Assembly: GCA_015179025.1 (NCBI GenBank)
Contig: WHUX01000095.1
Span: 62,001 to 126,000 of the forward strand
DNA: 64,000 nt
From: Terfezia claveryi
Lineage: Eukaryota; Ascomycota; Pezizomycetes; Pezizales; Pezizaceae
Reading direction: 5' to 3'
Shown: positions 12,549 to 23,277 of the stretch, piece by piece
How the letters are laid out: each line of letters starts with the position of its first letter
How positions within the stretch are numbered: the first letter of the stretch is position 1
Translations under genes and position numbers: made by a program
Notes under the pieces: generated by a model
Databases searched by the model: none
What the model was told of the DNA's origin: nothing
Seen by the model: the letters and a program-made list of their open reading frames with translations, nothing else

Positions 12549-12570
12549 AAAAAAAAAAAAAAAAAAAAAA
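12549..12570 (+). promoter_or_regulatory. Poly(A) leader just upstream of the cupredoxin start codon
   Basis: Twenty-two consecutive A residues end 6 nt before the ATG at 12577, so the mRNA leader would carry an A tract beside the start codon. A-rich leaders near start codons are common in fungi, but a pure run this long is unusual. It may simply reflect the high homopolymer content of the genome. Confidence 0.5.
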
Positions 12571-12576
12571 GCAAAC

Positions 12577-13356
12577 ATGTTGTTCAGCAAAGTAGCCATT
12601 TTCACTACTCTGGCCGGACTTGTGTCAGCGCAGTCCACCAAGGTGCACGTTGTGAAAGTGGGTGACAAGGATGCAAAATTAATATTCACCCCAGACTCTC
12701 TCGATGCCGCATTGGGTGATTCGGTGCAATTCCAATTCTACCCCACCAGTCACTCCGTTGTGAGGTCGAATTTTGAGAACCCGTGTGTCCCGCTGGATCC
12801 GTCTACGTCGAATGGAACTTCTGGCTTCTATTCGGGAATCATGCCGGTGGAGAAGTCGGATACGTATATGCCAACGTTCACTATCTTGGTGAATGAGACT
12901 ACTCCCATCTGGTATTATTGTGGGGTTCCAAGACATTGCCAGCTGGGGATGGTTGGTGTCATCAATCCGTAAGTTCCCGGTGATAGTGTTGGTATGAACC
13001 ATTACTGATTTCCATATTTCAGGCCAAAGAACAGCGACAAGACCCTGGCCAAGTACAAGGCGGCCGCTGCTAATGCAAAAACTGTTGTTCCCGGCCCACC
13101 ATCTGGAGGACAGATTGACCCAGATGGGCCAACCGGGCCAAAGCCCCCAACTACTGTAGGCAATCCCGGCGATCCTGGAAATACCACCACTCCTCCAGGC
13201 AACACCACCTATCCTCCAGGCGGTAATACCACTGGTACCGGTACTCCCACGAGCACTCAAGGTCCAACAGACATCACCAGCGCGGCTTCCTCCTTTTTTG
13301 CAACTGCGGCGTCTGTCGTGCTTGGAGCTGTGGCTGTTGCTGCTTTCCTTATATAG
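12577..13356 (+). CDS. Secreted GPI-anchored cupredoxin-domain (extracellular serine-rich type) protein
   Basis: Two exons, 12577-12968 and 13023-13356, flank a 54-nt intron (GTAAGT...TTTCAG) and encode 241 residues. Residues 1-18 are a signal peptide (MLFSKVAIFTTLAGLVSA). The cupredoxin fold follows, with VHVVKVGDKDAKLIFTPDSL, an HSVVRSNF...PCVPL segment and a terminal WYYCGVPRHCQLGMVGVINP. The His, Cys, His and Met residues are spaced like a type-1 copper site or its fungal derivative. A low-complexity G/N/P/T linker (about 150-215) then leads to a C-terminal hydrophobic tail (VVLGAVAVAAFLI) after small residues, which is the usual GPI-attachment signal. Family members are cell-wall surface proteins of fungi. 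Whether copper is bound cannot be told from sequence alone. Confidence 0.88.
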
Positions 13357-13950
13357 ATCAAGTAGGACAGACAGAATTCTTGCTGAATGTAGTCGGTTGT
13401 AGCTAATCTATTTGGACGATAATATTGTTTCAACACTGTTCCTTCTTTCTTTTCTCTTTTTTGTTTGCTGGTTCCCCACCTGGTACCTTGCTGATTGGGA
13501 TTTGTAGTTTTTTTTTTTCCCATTCCTTGACACATTTTTTTGTGCATTTTCATTTGCCTGTTTCTTTATTTTTGATTCCGAAGGCTGGGTTAGCATCAAT
13601 ATCTTGCAGAGGGGATTGGGAAGGGGAGGGATCGTTCTTTTGTGCAATTTATGGCGAGGCAATGAATTTATACTATCAGATGTTCAACGTTCGAGTGATT
13701 AAAGAATCTCGCCCAGAGTTCTAGCTAAGCTTTTGGCCAAGGAAGAGTCTCGTGCACCGATGAGAACAGTTGGGCTCTGGATCCCATCTCTGTCTCCATC
13801 TATTATCTACCACAGCCATTAACGTAATAACGACTCACGAACATTCCACATTCCTCGTCTCCACCTCTCCAGCATTTTTCACGTTTGCCCCTGGCCCAGT
13901 CTCTCGTTTCTCCTCACACACAACAAGCAAAACCACACAACCAATCAACA
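13357..13950. other. 3' UTR and promoter interval between the cupredoxin gene and SWC5
   Basis: T-rich sequence follows the cupredoxin stop, and CA-rich sequence (CACACAACAAGCAAAACC) precedes the SWC5 start, typical of a fungal leader. No additional gene is visible. Confidence 0.55.
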
Positions 13951-15129
13951 ATGACGCGCGCGCTCCCCCGGCGTTCCGCCAAAGCCGACCTCGGAGCTAC
14001 AAAACCAAACCAAGATGCTCCAGGGGAAGGGATACTAAGTCTAGATGACTATAACTCGGAAGAAGACGATGATTTCGATCCGGATGCTGTTGGGAGCGGT
14101 GGTGAAGATGGAGAAGGCGAAGAAGGGAATAGTGAGGATGATGAGAATATGGATAGCAGTAGTAACAGTGAAGATGAGAGCTCGAGGAAGAGGCGGGGGA
14201 GGAGGAGGAACGGCGGTGCACGGAAAGGTCAAAAACCAAATTCGCTGGAAAAGAAGCAGAAGGCATCCGTGGGGAAGCAGGCTGAGGAGAATGAGAAGGA
14301 TGAGAATGAGGGATTAGGCGACAGCTACGATGAAGATTTCGGTGAATCAGCAGAAGAATCAGAGGGTGGCGAGGGAGGACAGGTTAAGACTCGAGCGCAG
14401 AGGGCAAAGTTGGGTGAGCAGGAGAGGGTCCCGTTGGCGAGTATGCAGGGGGCGACGGCGGATGTGGATAGGTTGTGGGAGAGTATGAACCAAAAGAAAT
14501 CGACTTCCGCCATAGAAAAGAAGGAGAAAAAGGGAGGGGATACAGCCAAGGCAGCATCATCATCATCATCAACAACAACAACAACAACTACTACTACTAC
14601 TACTACTACTCCAGTAATACCACCCCTCTCAGAAACACTTACTCCCGGAATATTCGGCGAACAAACAATAATAAACGGTCTCCCCCACATTACCATCTCC
14701 CACACATACACCTTCGCCGGCGCCACCACCACGACTACCAAACTCGTCCCTCTCGACTCCGCTGAAGCCCGTCTCTTCCTTTCATCCAGCCCCACCCCCC
14801 AAACCACCGCCACAAGCACAACCTCCCCAGCCACACCCACCACAACAAAACCCTCCCTCCGCCGCCCCCTAAAACGAACCTCCGCCTTCGACTCCGGCCC
14901 CACCGTTGCCTCGAAGGCAAAGAAAATAAATACCCTAGAGAAGAGTCGACTGGACTGGGCGGGATTCGTGGATAAAGAGGGCATTAAAGAGGACCTGGAG
15001 AGGCAGGGAAAGGGTGGGGGATATATTGATCGTCAAAGTTTCCTTGGGAGAGTGGAGGAGCGGAGGGAGGGGGTGAGGAAGGAAGGGGCCAGGGGTGGTG
15101 GGAATGGAAGTGGGAGCAAAGGGAAGTAG
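13951..15129 (+). CDS. SWC5: SWR1 chromatin-remodelling complex subunit Swc5 (BCNT-C domain)
   Basis: An intronless frame of 392 codons starts at the ATG in CAATCAACAATGACG. The start 66 bases upstream in the same frame is less likely because the A-rich leader lies directly before 13951. The N-terminal half is acidic (LDDYNSEEDDDFDPDAV and further E/D blocks), as in Swc5, which binds H2A-H2B. Residues about 200-225 are a Ser/Thr homopolymer tract. The C-terminus carries the BCNT-C signature: LEKSRLDWAGFVDKEGI, then GGYIDRQSFLGRVEERR. Swc5 supports ATP-driven exchange of H2A for H2A.Z by SWR1 in the nucleus. The gene converges on MTW1, whose stop lies about 335 bp beyond. The identification rests mainly on the C-terminal domain, which is clear. 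Confidence 0.92.
   Translation: MTRALPRRSAKADLGATKPNQDAPGEGILSLDDYNSEEDDDFDPDAVGSGGEDGEGEEGNSEDDENMDSSSNSEDESSRKRRGRRRNGGARKGQKPNSLEKKQKASVGKQAEENEKDENEGLGDSYDEDFGESAEESEGGEGGQVKTRAQRAKLGEQERVPLASMQGATADVDRLWESMNQKKSTSAIEKKEKKGGDTAKAASSSSSTTTTTTTTTTTTTPVIPPLSETLTPGIFGEQTIINGLPHITISHTYTFAGATTTTTKLVPLDSAEARLFLSSSPTPQTTATSTTSPATPTTTKPSLRRPLKRTSAFDSGPTVASKAKKINTLEKSRLDWAGFVDKEGIKEDLERQGKGGGYIDRQSFLGRVEERREGVRKEGARGGGNGSGSKGK
14555..14610 (+). repeat. Coding trinucleotide repeats in SWC5
   Basis: Consecutive TCA, ACA and ACT triplets encode a Ser run followed by a Thr run of about 13 residues in the linker between the acidic region and the BCNT-C domain. The frame is preserved, so length changes are tolerated as whole codons. 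Confidence 0.85.
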
Positions 15130-15463
15130 GTGGATGTTTTTTTGGGAGATGAAGAGGAAGGATTATGGATGTGGAGTGCGGAGTGTGGAGAATGAAGGGC
15201 TGAAAGTTATACATCTATCTAGTCGACCTGCGGGTTGAGGGGGATGTGTTGAATCAGTCGTACTACAGGTATATATAAATACTGACTCCATGAGTTACTA
15301 CGAGCAGCGCAGAAGAGCCAATAGTTCTAGTATTTCAATCAATCAATGGCTTCAAGCAATATATTCTCACGTAAGAGGGCTGCTGCAATACATATATCAT
15401 AACTCATAGAAAATAAAAAGACATAAAGCTGCCAGCCAGACCTGCAAGACTCCATTCGCATAC

Positions 15464-16720
15464 TCATTCCTTCTCCTTCCCTTCCTCCCCTCCCCCCTCT
15501 ATTCCAAACAATCTTTCTAAAGCCACAACCTCTTCCAATCCCCTCCTCTTCTCTCCTGCCACTCCTACTCCCCCACAACTCGCAGCCACACCATCCCAAT
15601 ACTCACCTCCCACGACCTCCCCCCGTCTTGTCAACTTGATCCTACGCTGCTTTTGCATATGCCTACGGATCATCTTCTCTATGTAACGCTTTCTGCGCTC
15701 ATTGGGGGAGATGCTCGGGTTTGTTGGATCGAGGTCACTGAGGTCTGGGGCGAGCGGGGTATTTTCTTCGTCGTCGTCGGAGGTGGGGGATGTGAGGGAG
15801 TCAGATGAAGTTGTGAGTTTTGGGGGGAGTGTGGCCAGTAGGGAGCGGATACTACTGATTTGGAGGGCAATGAATTCAGCTGTTGTGGGGAGGGGGTGAA
15901 GGGTTGTTGGAGTGGAGGTCGTGAGGAAGGACAGGGAGGCGGAGGGTGCAGTGTCTGTGGGGCTTGTGTTCGCGAGAGCGGATTTGAGCTTGGAAATTAG
16001 GGCGGCATTGGAAGAGACTTCCGTTTTGAGTGTTTGGTTGAGGTAGTGTGATGCGATTAGTTTTTCGCGGAGTCGGGTGAAGGTATCGTTGGTGGGGTGG
16101 GTGGGGTGGTACCAAGCGTAGCCTTCGTTGGGAGCGGGTGCAGCGGCGGGCGTGGCAGGGGGTGCGGTTGCGGTTAGGAGGGGAGCGTCAGTGGGACGGG
16201 GTTTGAAATCATAACCCTGAGGGGTTGGGGGGGCGGCACATTAGCTGGGGTGGCGAGAATTGAGTAGGCGAGGTGGCAGTGAGGAGATACCTTATGATGT
16301 GGAAGCTTAACCCATCCGACTAGTCCATCCGGAACGGTGAGCACGTTACGGAGAGCGTAGATTTCGAACTTGTCAAAGTTCTTGTCGATCAAGGCCCCCA
16401 AGAGTGTTTCTAGCTGGTGCATGCCATTACTGATCTCGTGCTGGGAGGCGGGGCTCAAGGAACCGGGGCCATCGGGACCATCTGGATAGCCGAATATCTT
16501 GGGGCTCTGGTTGATGGTATTCTCAAAGATGTTTAGGGAATCGGTAACCAGTAGGTTGATCGAGTTGATGATTTCGTCAATGAGGGTCTGGGGTATCCTT
16601 GGTTAGTGGTGGGGGGTTCTGCAATGTAATGTACCTGCTGGGTGGGCAACCAACAATCGGCGTATGCTCAAGATGCTCGGTAAGAAGTGCAACTTGAGGA
16701 CTGAAGAGATAGGAGCCCAT
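15464..16720 (-). CDS. MTW1: Kinetochore MIND complex subunit Mis12/Mtw1
   Basis: Three minus-strand exons, 16720-16655, 16587-16291 and 16216-15464, give 371 codons, all in phase 0. The Mis12 signature is plain: ALLTEHLEHTPI joins TLIDEIINSINLLV across the first splice. GMHQLETLLGALIDKNFDKF and EIYALRNVLTVPDGLVGW then follow, ending LPHHK-GYDF at the second splice. The C-terminal half has helices expected for MIND assembly (LREKLIASHYLNQTLK) and a basic end (RKRYIEKMIRRHMQKQRR). Mis12/Mtw1 bridges inner kinetochore CENP-C to the Ndc80 complex. The intron 1 donor (GTTGGT) is atypical; another donor (GTACAT) 23 nt downstream would break the conserved frame. The last about 50 residues are Gly-rich and poorly conserved. 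Confidence 0.93.
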
Positions 16721-19531
16721 AGAGGGGGGGGGGAGATATAACACTGTGGTGGAGGTCCTGGGGGATAGACTGGGAGACGTTTGGCGGCGAGCTGATGGGC
16801 GGGGGCTTCTGTTGTTTCTTTTCGAGACGCGTTGGAATTGGGGGCAATGTGCGGCTCCCGCGGCTGCAAGGATTGGCCTTGGCGAGCCTTGGCGAGCCTC
16901 GGCGGGGCCACAGCCGGCGAGTGGCCCAAGTAAAGTACAGTTACACTGTACATATGTAATCGCGGGGGCACGATGAAGTAACTGTGCAGCAAGCAATCTG
17001 CCTCATGCCCGAATTACGGCCTGGCCCTCTGCGTTTGGTTCTTTGGCCAGCCCCAGTGAACTCGGCTCATGCTCTCGCTGTCGCAGGAGGCCACAGGCGG
17101 GGTAGGGTTCTTGGACTTGCCAGCTGCGTGTACCTTGCATGACAGGTATGTAGTCTAGGTAGGTACTGTATGTAGGTAGGGCGCTGGCACGCTCATCTGT
17201 TTACAATGACGGAGGGGGGGAGTGCTGGGAGCGTGGCGATTGGCCTGATGGGCAAGTGGCGGGCCTTTGCCGCCCGCGGCGTGCCTCGCTGCCACGGTGC
17301 ACCATCTGAGGCTCTCTAGCGAAAGCCATGGGCGTCAATGTGTTCTACTGTATGTGTTTCTATGTACTGTACATATGTGTTTCTATATGTGTGTATGTGT
17401 ATGTGTATGTGTTTGTATTTGTGTTTGTTGTTTGCGTTTGTGTTTGCGTTTGTGTTTGTGTTTGTTCGTGATATCCAGCTTGTATTCCACAATTCCCCGT
17501 GAAGGGCCCGGCGGCTCGCAGTCATCTTTCCTTATGCTGACTCGGTGCCGGTGTACTTACGCACTACGTAAAGATCTCGGGCGAGGGAATCCTCACCTTT
17601 TTACTTGCGTCCTCTTGGGCGAACACCGCAGCTCACGTTACTCTCCCCCTTACTCGCAACTCAACCTCTCCTTCCCCCTCCCCCCCTCCAACCCCCCCCC
17701 CGTCCCCGCCAACCATCGCCCTGTCTCATATCGTGAGATCGGCATCGCAAAACTTCCTGTGAAGAAAAAAGAAGTTGCACACCCCCAAGCCTCTGGCCCA
17801 GTGAGAAAACAGACCCGCTCTACTCCTGCTGCTGCCTTGCCTTTCTGCACATCCGCTCGCCCCACACGCCCACCATTTTCGTCGGAATAATTCCTCTGGC
17901 TTGCTGCCGCTACAAAACGCCAAAAGTGCTCTTCAACCACTCGACCCCGTCGCTGGAAACGCAACTACAACAGACGCTCCGACACACCGTGCCAAAGACG
18001 GCTGCACTGCACCTGCGGCTACAACGAAGCTGCTGTCTGTTAAATTTCGGACCCGGTGCTCTCAGGTATCGCCCCCGCCGTCATAAGGACGTCTTCCCCG
18101 GAGCCAAAGACTTCATCACGGAAGCTTTCTCATCAGCACGAACTGTTGCAAACGATTTATTGCTCAATCTTCTTCATCTACCCTTCTTCAAGCAAAAGGC
18201 CCGGTCCGTCATCCTTTCCGTGCATGGTCGAATCAGCTCTGTCGATTGCCGAACTCCAAAAGCATCGAATCACACAACTGGATTCCCAGTCCACACCCCT
18301 CCTTGACGAACGAATTGAAGGGAAAGAAACAACCTTATCCGCCAGCGTCTAAGTCCCGAGAAAAGCAAAATAAATTAACTGCCCTGCTCGCATTCTGCTG
18401 TCGGATTTATCGGTATCAAAGACAAAACCAGGGTTGGAGCTGGACTGGGAGAGCCACATCGTAGCTGTGGGGCTCAATCGTGACGAGTTTGAGGACATCC
18501 AAGAGAGGCATTTTTTCTAGAAAATACACCCGAGAGGCCGGGGCTGAAGGAGGAGGAAGCGTCTCGTCCAAAAATAAAGTACAGGAGGTGAGGAGAAACT
18601 TCCAGCGGTACCTAATGAATCTGCTACTACCCCTCCGTCCATCCCTCCCTTCCACAAACCCCAACTACCTCAGTCCCCCTCTTCCGCCTTAGACTTCACC
18701 ATATTCCCATCACTCGCAAGCAAGCAAGCAAGCAGCCAGACAGGCATTGCTCGTCATTTTATTTCTTTTTATCTTTTTATCTTTTTTTTTTTTTTTTTTT
18801 TTTTTGTCTTTTTTTTTTTTCTTTGGTCGTTTTTTTTTTTTCGAACTTGCAGTTGTTTTTCACGGAGGGTGTGGCTTTTTCGGCATCGCTCCGCTGGAAT
18901 TCCCCTCACCGGTGCAACCCACTGTTACCTACGCGGGTAAGGCTTGTTCTTTGATACCCAGGTCCTCGGGCGTCAACAACGTTCAAAGATTAGGGCAGCA
19001 GCTCAGAACATCACAAGAGGAATACAGAAGATTGGAAAACATGTATGAAAGAACGTTATAATACGGCGTAACTTACACCACCAATCTATCTGCACATCTG
19101 CACAAGATACAATCCTCTGCTTTTCTCCCGTGAGCCTATCAGGGCATCTTGTGGCTGGAAAGGGGTCTCGAGAAGGAGAAGTCTTTGGACATTTCAGCCT
19201 CACTACGCAGAGAGATAGCGGCACTTCATTGCTCGAACCAGGTTCATCAGGCTTGGGCGAAGATAGCTTCGCGCCCACCAGTGTAGACTGATTCCCCATT
19301 TTGCAAGAAAGTGTTCTGCTCTATTGTCACGCCGCGGGTTTCTGTCTGTGTAACTGTTGCCTGGTTTCGGCTCTGGTGGGCATGATACAACCTCTACTGG
19401 TGCTAGAACGAGACCAATCTTCATTACCGCTGTTTTCTTTCCTGTTTCCTCCAGCGCCTTGCTATGCTTGCTTGCTTCGGTTGGCTGGATAGAACTGTCT
19501 TGCCCACATCTTGCCTGAGATAGAACGCTAG
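16721..19531. other. 2.8-kb divergent spacer between MTW1 and GTR2
   Basis: It must hold both promoters. It contains a TG-rich microsatellite-like tract (about 17383-17466) and pyrimidine-rich sequence from about 17640. Long T runs near 18782-18841 precede the GTR2 side. The open frames at 17267-17890 and 17926-18306 follow these biased tracts and show no domain. A long spliced 5' leader for GTR2 is possible but I cannot define it. Confidence 0.45.
17383..17466. repeat. TG-rich minisatellite tract
   Basis: Variants of TGTGTAT and TGTGTTTGCGTT are repeated over about 80 bp. It is low-complexity non-coding DNA. Confidence 0.75.
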
Positions 19532-20972
19532 ATGTCTCGCAAAATGAGTTCGTCGTACTCACTAGCAATAGAGCGCTACTTGCAGGATTCATCGGGATTT
19601 GCTGCTCTTCCACCGAGCTCGTATCCATATCGACATCCGCACCCACATTCGAATCACCATATGCATACCCAGGCACCCTCAAGGCCGGCAGGGATCGGGG
19701 AGCGAGGGCCAAGACGAGGTCAGGAGAGGCCACGGTTACTGCTTATGGGGCAGAGGAGGTTCGAAATTCCTGTTCGCGGCTTTATTGGGGGGGGGGGGTT
19801 TGCTGATGTAAGATACGAGATAGGAGTGGGAAGTCGTCGATTAGCTCGGTAGTGTTTCATAAAATGCCTCCTACAGAGACATTGTTCCTTGAGAGTACGA
19901 CAAGGATTACGAAAGACCCGATACAGTAGGTCATTTCAGATTCATGATTGCGTATGTCGCTAAATAATTTATTTAGCTCGTTCATGGACTTTCAAGTTTG
20001 GGACTTCCCCGGCCAAATTGATTTCTTTGACCCAACGTTCGATTTTGACAACATCTTTGGCGAACATGGTGCACTCATTTGGGTTCTTGATGCTCAAGAT
20101 GAGTATCTCGAAGCGCTATCAAAGCTCCACGCTACGATAATTCAGTTGCAGCGCAATTACCCCATGATCAACATTGAAGTGTTCATTCACAAAGTTGATG
20201 GGCTATCCGACGACTACAAAATTGACACGCAAAGGGATATTGTTCAGCGAACGCAGGATGAGCTTTCGGATGCAGGTTTCGACAATGTGCAAATCTCATA
20301 CCACTTGACGAGTATCTACGACCACAGTATTTTCGAAGCCTTTAGCAAGGTTATTCAGAAATTGATACCACAGTTAGGAACACTGGAGAACTTGCTCAAC
20401 GTTCTGTGCTCAAACTCCGGCATTGAGAAGGCATTCTTGTTCGACGTATTGAGCAAGATATACATTGCGACGGATAGTAGTCCGGTAGATGTACAGAGTT
20501 ACGAGATTTGCAGTGATTATATTGATGTTATTGTGGATATAAGCGAAATATATGGGTGAGCTTACTCCTGATGTCATCTTTAGCTGGCATCTGACAGTTC
20601 TTGCAGATATAGCCGATCACCGAATAGGCAGCTCATAGACGCAAGCCATCCTCCACAGTCCACAGGATCATTGAGAAATGGGGAGGAGGAAACATCACCA
20701 GAGGCAAGCTCGATAATACGATTACAGAATGGGATGGTGCTGTATTTGCGAGAGATTAATAAGTCATTGTCCTAAATACCTGTTCCATTAGTTATATTCT
20801 CCTCTGCTCAAGTTCAAATTTGCTAATTTGTAGATTGTTTTGGGAGTACAGGTATCTGGCCTTGATATGCTTGATGCGGAAAGAGAGTATTGAGAAACAA
20901 GGTCTGGTGGACTACAACGTCCAAGTTTTCCAAAACGCTCTAGAGAAGGTTTTTGAGATGAGAGGTGCATGA
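19532..20972 (+). CDS. GTR2: Rag GTPase Gtr2 (RagC/D orthologue)
   Basis: Five exons (19532-19758, 19824-19925, 19977-20555, 20607-20762, 20852-20972) encode 394 residues. Introns are 65, 51, 51 and 89 nt. The P-loop is assembled across intron 1: [19 protein letters not shown], the Rag-type GxxxxGKSS. Switch regions follow: [19 protein letters not shown], then [38 protein letters not shown] is the HKVDG (NKxD-equivalent) motif of RagC-like proteins. The C-terminal roadblock-like domain reads [20 protein letters not shown] and [16 protein letters not shown], ending MCLLREESIEKQ-like (here [20 protein letters not shown]). Gtr2 pairs with Gtr1 on the vacuole to activate TORC1 in response to amino acids. 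The N-terminal ~65 residues are proline- and His-rich and variable; a start at the second Met (19544) is equally possible. Confidence 0.95.
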
Positions 20973-21731
20973 TAATAGGCTATCACTTTATCCCAGTATA
21001 TTATATCTCTGAGCTGCAATTATGGGATTCGCAGAAAAGCAAAAGCCGGAGTAGGAGCGGGAAATGATGCATTGTATTTGTCATTTATTATATCTGCTTT
21101 TTTTTTTTTTTGTTACTTGGGGTACAGGGTCGATTTGGCAATGGGTAGAAGTTAATATCTACATATCTGTGGGAATGTCGTTCTGGTGTTTTTTTTATGT
21201 TTTTACGCACAAGCCCTGTGTCTCTTTGTGCCAGATTGGCAGGCATCATGCTTTCTTTTTTTTCTTCATTATGATGTAATTTATGATACGTGGTCCAGCC
21301 TAGTCAGAGGATCTTTAGATCACACCGTGCTTGAGGTTGTGCAATGAATACGTATCATGCAGTGGAGTGTTGTTTGAGAGTACGTGAAGATTTGAGAATC
21401 TCTTGCCCCCCGCACCTTACTAGGGTGAATTGCGCCTAGACTTAAAATAGCTCGCTAGCTGGTTTGGCATAATAATCCCCTCGCGGGAGAAAAATCTAAA
21501 GTTTGTTAGAGAGTGTAACCGCTAGGACAAAACGTGATCACTGGGTGCTAGGTTTGCCCAAACACCGATAGTATATTGTACGCTCACAAAGTTTACTTCG
21601 GAGGAGGAGGTTTCGGGGGGGAAAACTTCTTTGGGGAATTGTTAAGTGGTTGTAATTGCAAGTTTGTCAACACCGGGGGGGGGGGTGGGGGGAAGAGGGG
21701 AGAAAAACAGTTATGTGATGTATTCATTGAA

Positions 21732-21771
<40 letters not shown>

Positions 21772-21843
21772 GGGGGGGGGGGGAGCGGAGGAGGGTTGAG
21801 GGTAATTCCGCGAACTTATATGTACAGTACGTAGTATAGAGTG

Positions 21844-21879
<36 letters not shown>

Positions 21880-23277
21880 CCCTTGCACACATAAAGATAG
21901 CATAGTAAAAAAAAAAAAATAATAATAAAAAAATAATAAAAGCAGCTTTCAACCCTACCTTAACCTCCAACATTTTCTGCCTTTCTTTTCATTAGAGGAA
22001 AAAAAATAAAAATAAAAATACATACATACATACATACAAATATTTATATATACTGTATATTGATTATAAATATTAGTTATATTGTACATATCTAATTATT
22101 GATTTTTATTTCCTTTAATATACTCAAACAGATAACTATAGCAAAACTAGTCCTTTATTCCAATGGATTTTTTTTTTTTCAAACTTAGAAAAAAAAAAAG
22201 CCTTAGCAACTTAACTATATTATGTATAAAGTTGAATGGGAGGTTCTATTACATATGTATATATTAGGTTAGCAAAGGGATATATATAACTGTTTTGAAC
22301 TTAGTAGGGTACTTACTCTTCTAATCCTAAACCTCAAATCACCTTAGTTGTATCTTAAATCGCTTAATTCAGACCCAAGAGTACAGTTACCTACAGAAGA
22401 TTTCCGTACAAACACCCAATATTTATTTTTTCACCAGCAATCAATGAAACCGATATAAAGAACCCCGGCATCCAACAATTGGAACTGCAACATGTTTAGC
22501 CCCACAGGCTTGGAGTGGTAATAGTTGCGGTTAGGGCAACTTAGCACGAACCAATAAAAGTGCGCATGAATCAAACAATTGATTGGGTCAGCCCCAACAC
22601 TGTAATTGGACTGATAAACGAGAAGTTGCCAAAAAATCCTTCTTCTCTGCAGTCCAAGGTGAAATGTGAGGGGAAATATATCTCTGGTTTCAAGATAATT
22701 CGCAATCTTTAACTGGGATCTGAGTCAAGCCTTCATGTTTCACTAGTTCAAGAGACTGTCATGTTTTATCTCATTTCAAACTCCGCACTCCTCTAATATA
22801 TTCATTCTAAGAAGCAGTGATTTTATAGAATATAGACTGATGAGCAGAAAACCCAAACTCCCAACATGTATATTTTGTGTGTAGTCGCCGAAATCATATT
22901 GACGGAATGTCCCCTGGACTCCCCGCTCCACACCACTTCACCGCTCCCCGAGACCGTATTTCGTGGTTTGAGCTGGTACTTTGCTCGTACGAAGCCCCTT
23001 TACCCCCACCGGTGCCGTGTATCACAGCATAAGCCACCCAATGGTATTCTCGGTTGTAACTCAAACAAGCATGTCCTTCTAATTTGTAGAGAATCAAAGG
23101 AAAAATCGAAAAGTGAGCCAGCAATAGATTTCCAATATTAGGCAGTCGTCAGACAATGATGCCACATACCCTTAGATCGTGAGACGCAACTATGAGCGCT
23201 GCACATTTCATTTACCCAAACCCTGACTATTCCTGCCGGTACTTCAAAGCATCTTCTTATTTATTTGCCAACCAAGC
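20973..23277. other. Spacer between GTR2 and the carotenoid oxygenase, low-complexity core
   Basis: No coding feature is supported. The core (21594-22200) consists of G runs, a 37-T run, a 35-A run, AT-rich repeats and a short CATA tetranucleotide repeat near 22019-22036. The sequence at 21535-21550 recurs at 27088. The rest, 22440-23260, is of ordinary complexity without an open gene. Confidence 0.5.
21734..21878. repeat. T37-G13 ... A35 homopolymer foldback
   Basis: Thirty-seven T (21734-21770) are followed directly by thirteen G (21771-21783). After about 60 bp comes a run of 35 A (21844-21878). The T and A runs can pair into a stem of about 35 bp with a G-rich loop. Such runs are prone to sequencing and assembly length errors. 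Confidence 0.8.

Larger units (their letters stand above)
5967..12576. other. 6.6-kb gene-poor spacer
   Basis: None of the longer open frames here (for example 9464-9838 minus and 11952-12317 minus) shows recognisable domains or sustained coding composition. The spacer holds a repeat shared with the 50.3-kb region (7348-7402), AT microsatellite DNA near 10459-10492, and a 27-A run at 10820-10846. The last few hundred bases contain the promoter of the cupredoxin gene. Confidence 0.5.

Noticed and set aside
14325..14984. Minus-strand open frame of about 219 codons opposite SWC5
   Set aside because: It is the antisense of the acidic and Ser/Thr repeats of SWC5, consisting of V and D runs, with no independent evidence.
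17267..17890. Long plus-strand open frame of about 207 codons
   Set aside because: It runs through a TG-rich repeat and pyrimidine-rich tracts. The resulting protein is VCVCVC and Pro-rich low complexity, with no domain.
21593..21973. Open frames over the homopolymer region
   Set aside because: They encode poly-Phe, poly-Lys and poly-Pro from T, A and C runs, with no coding character.
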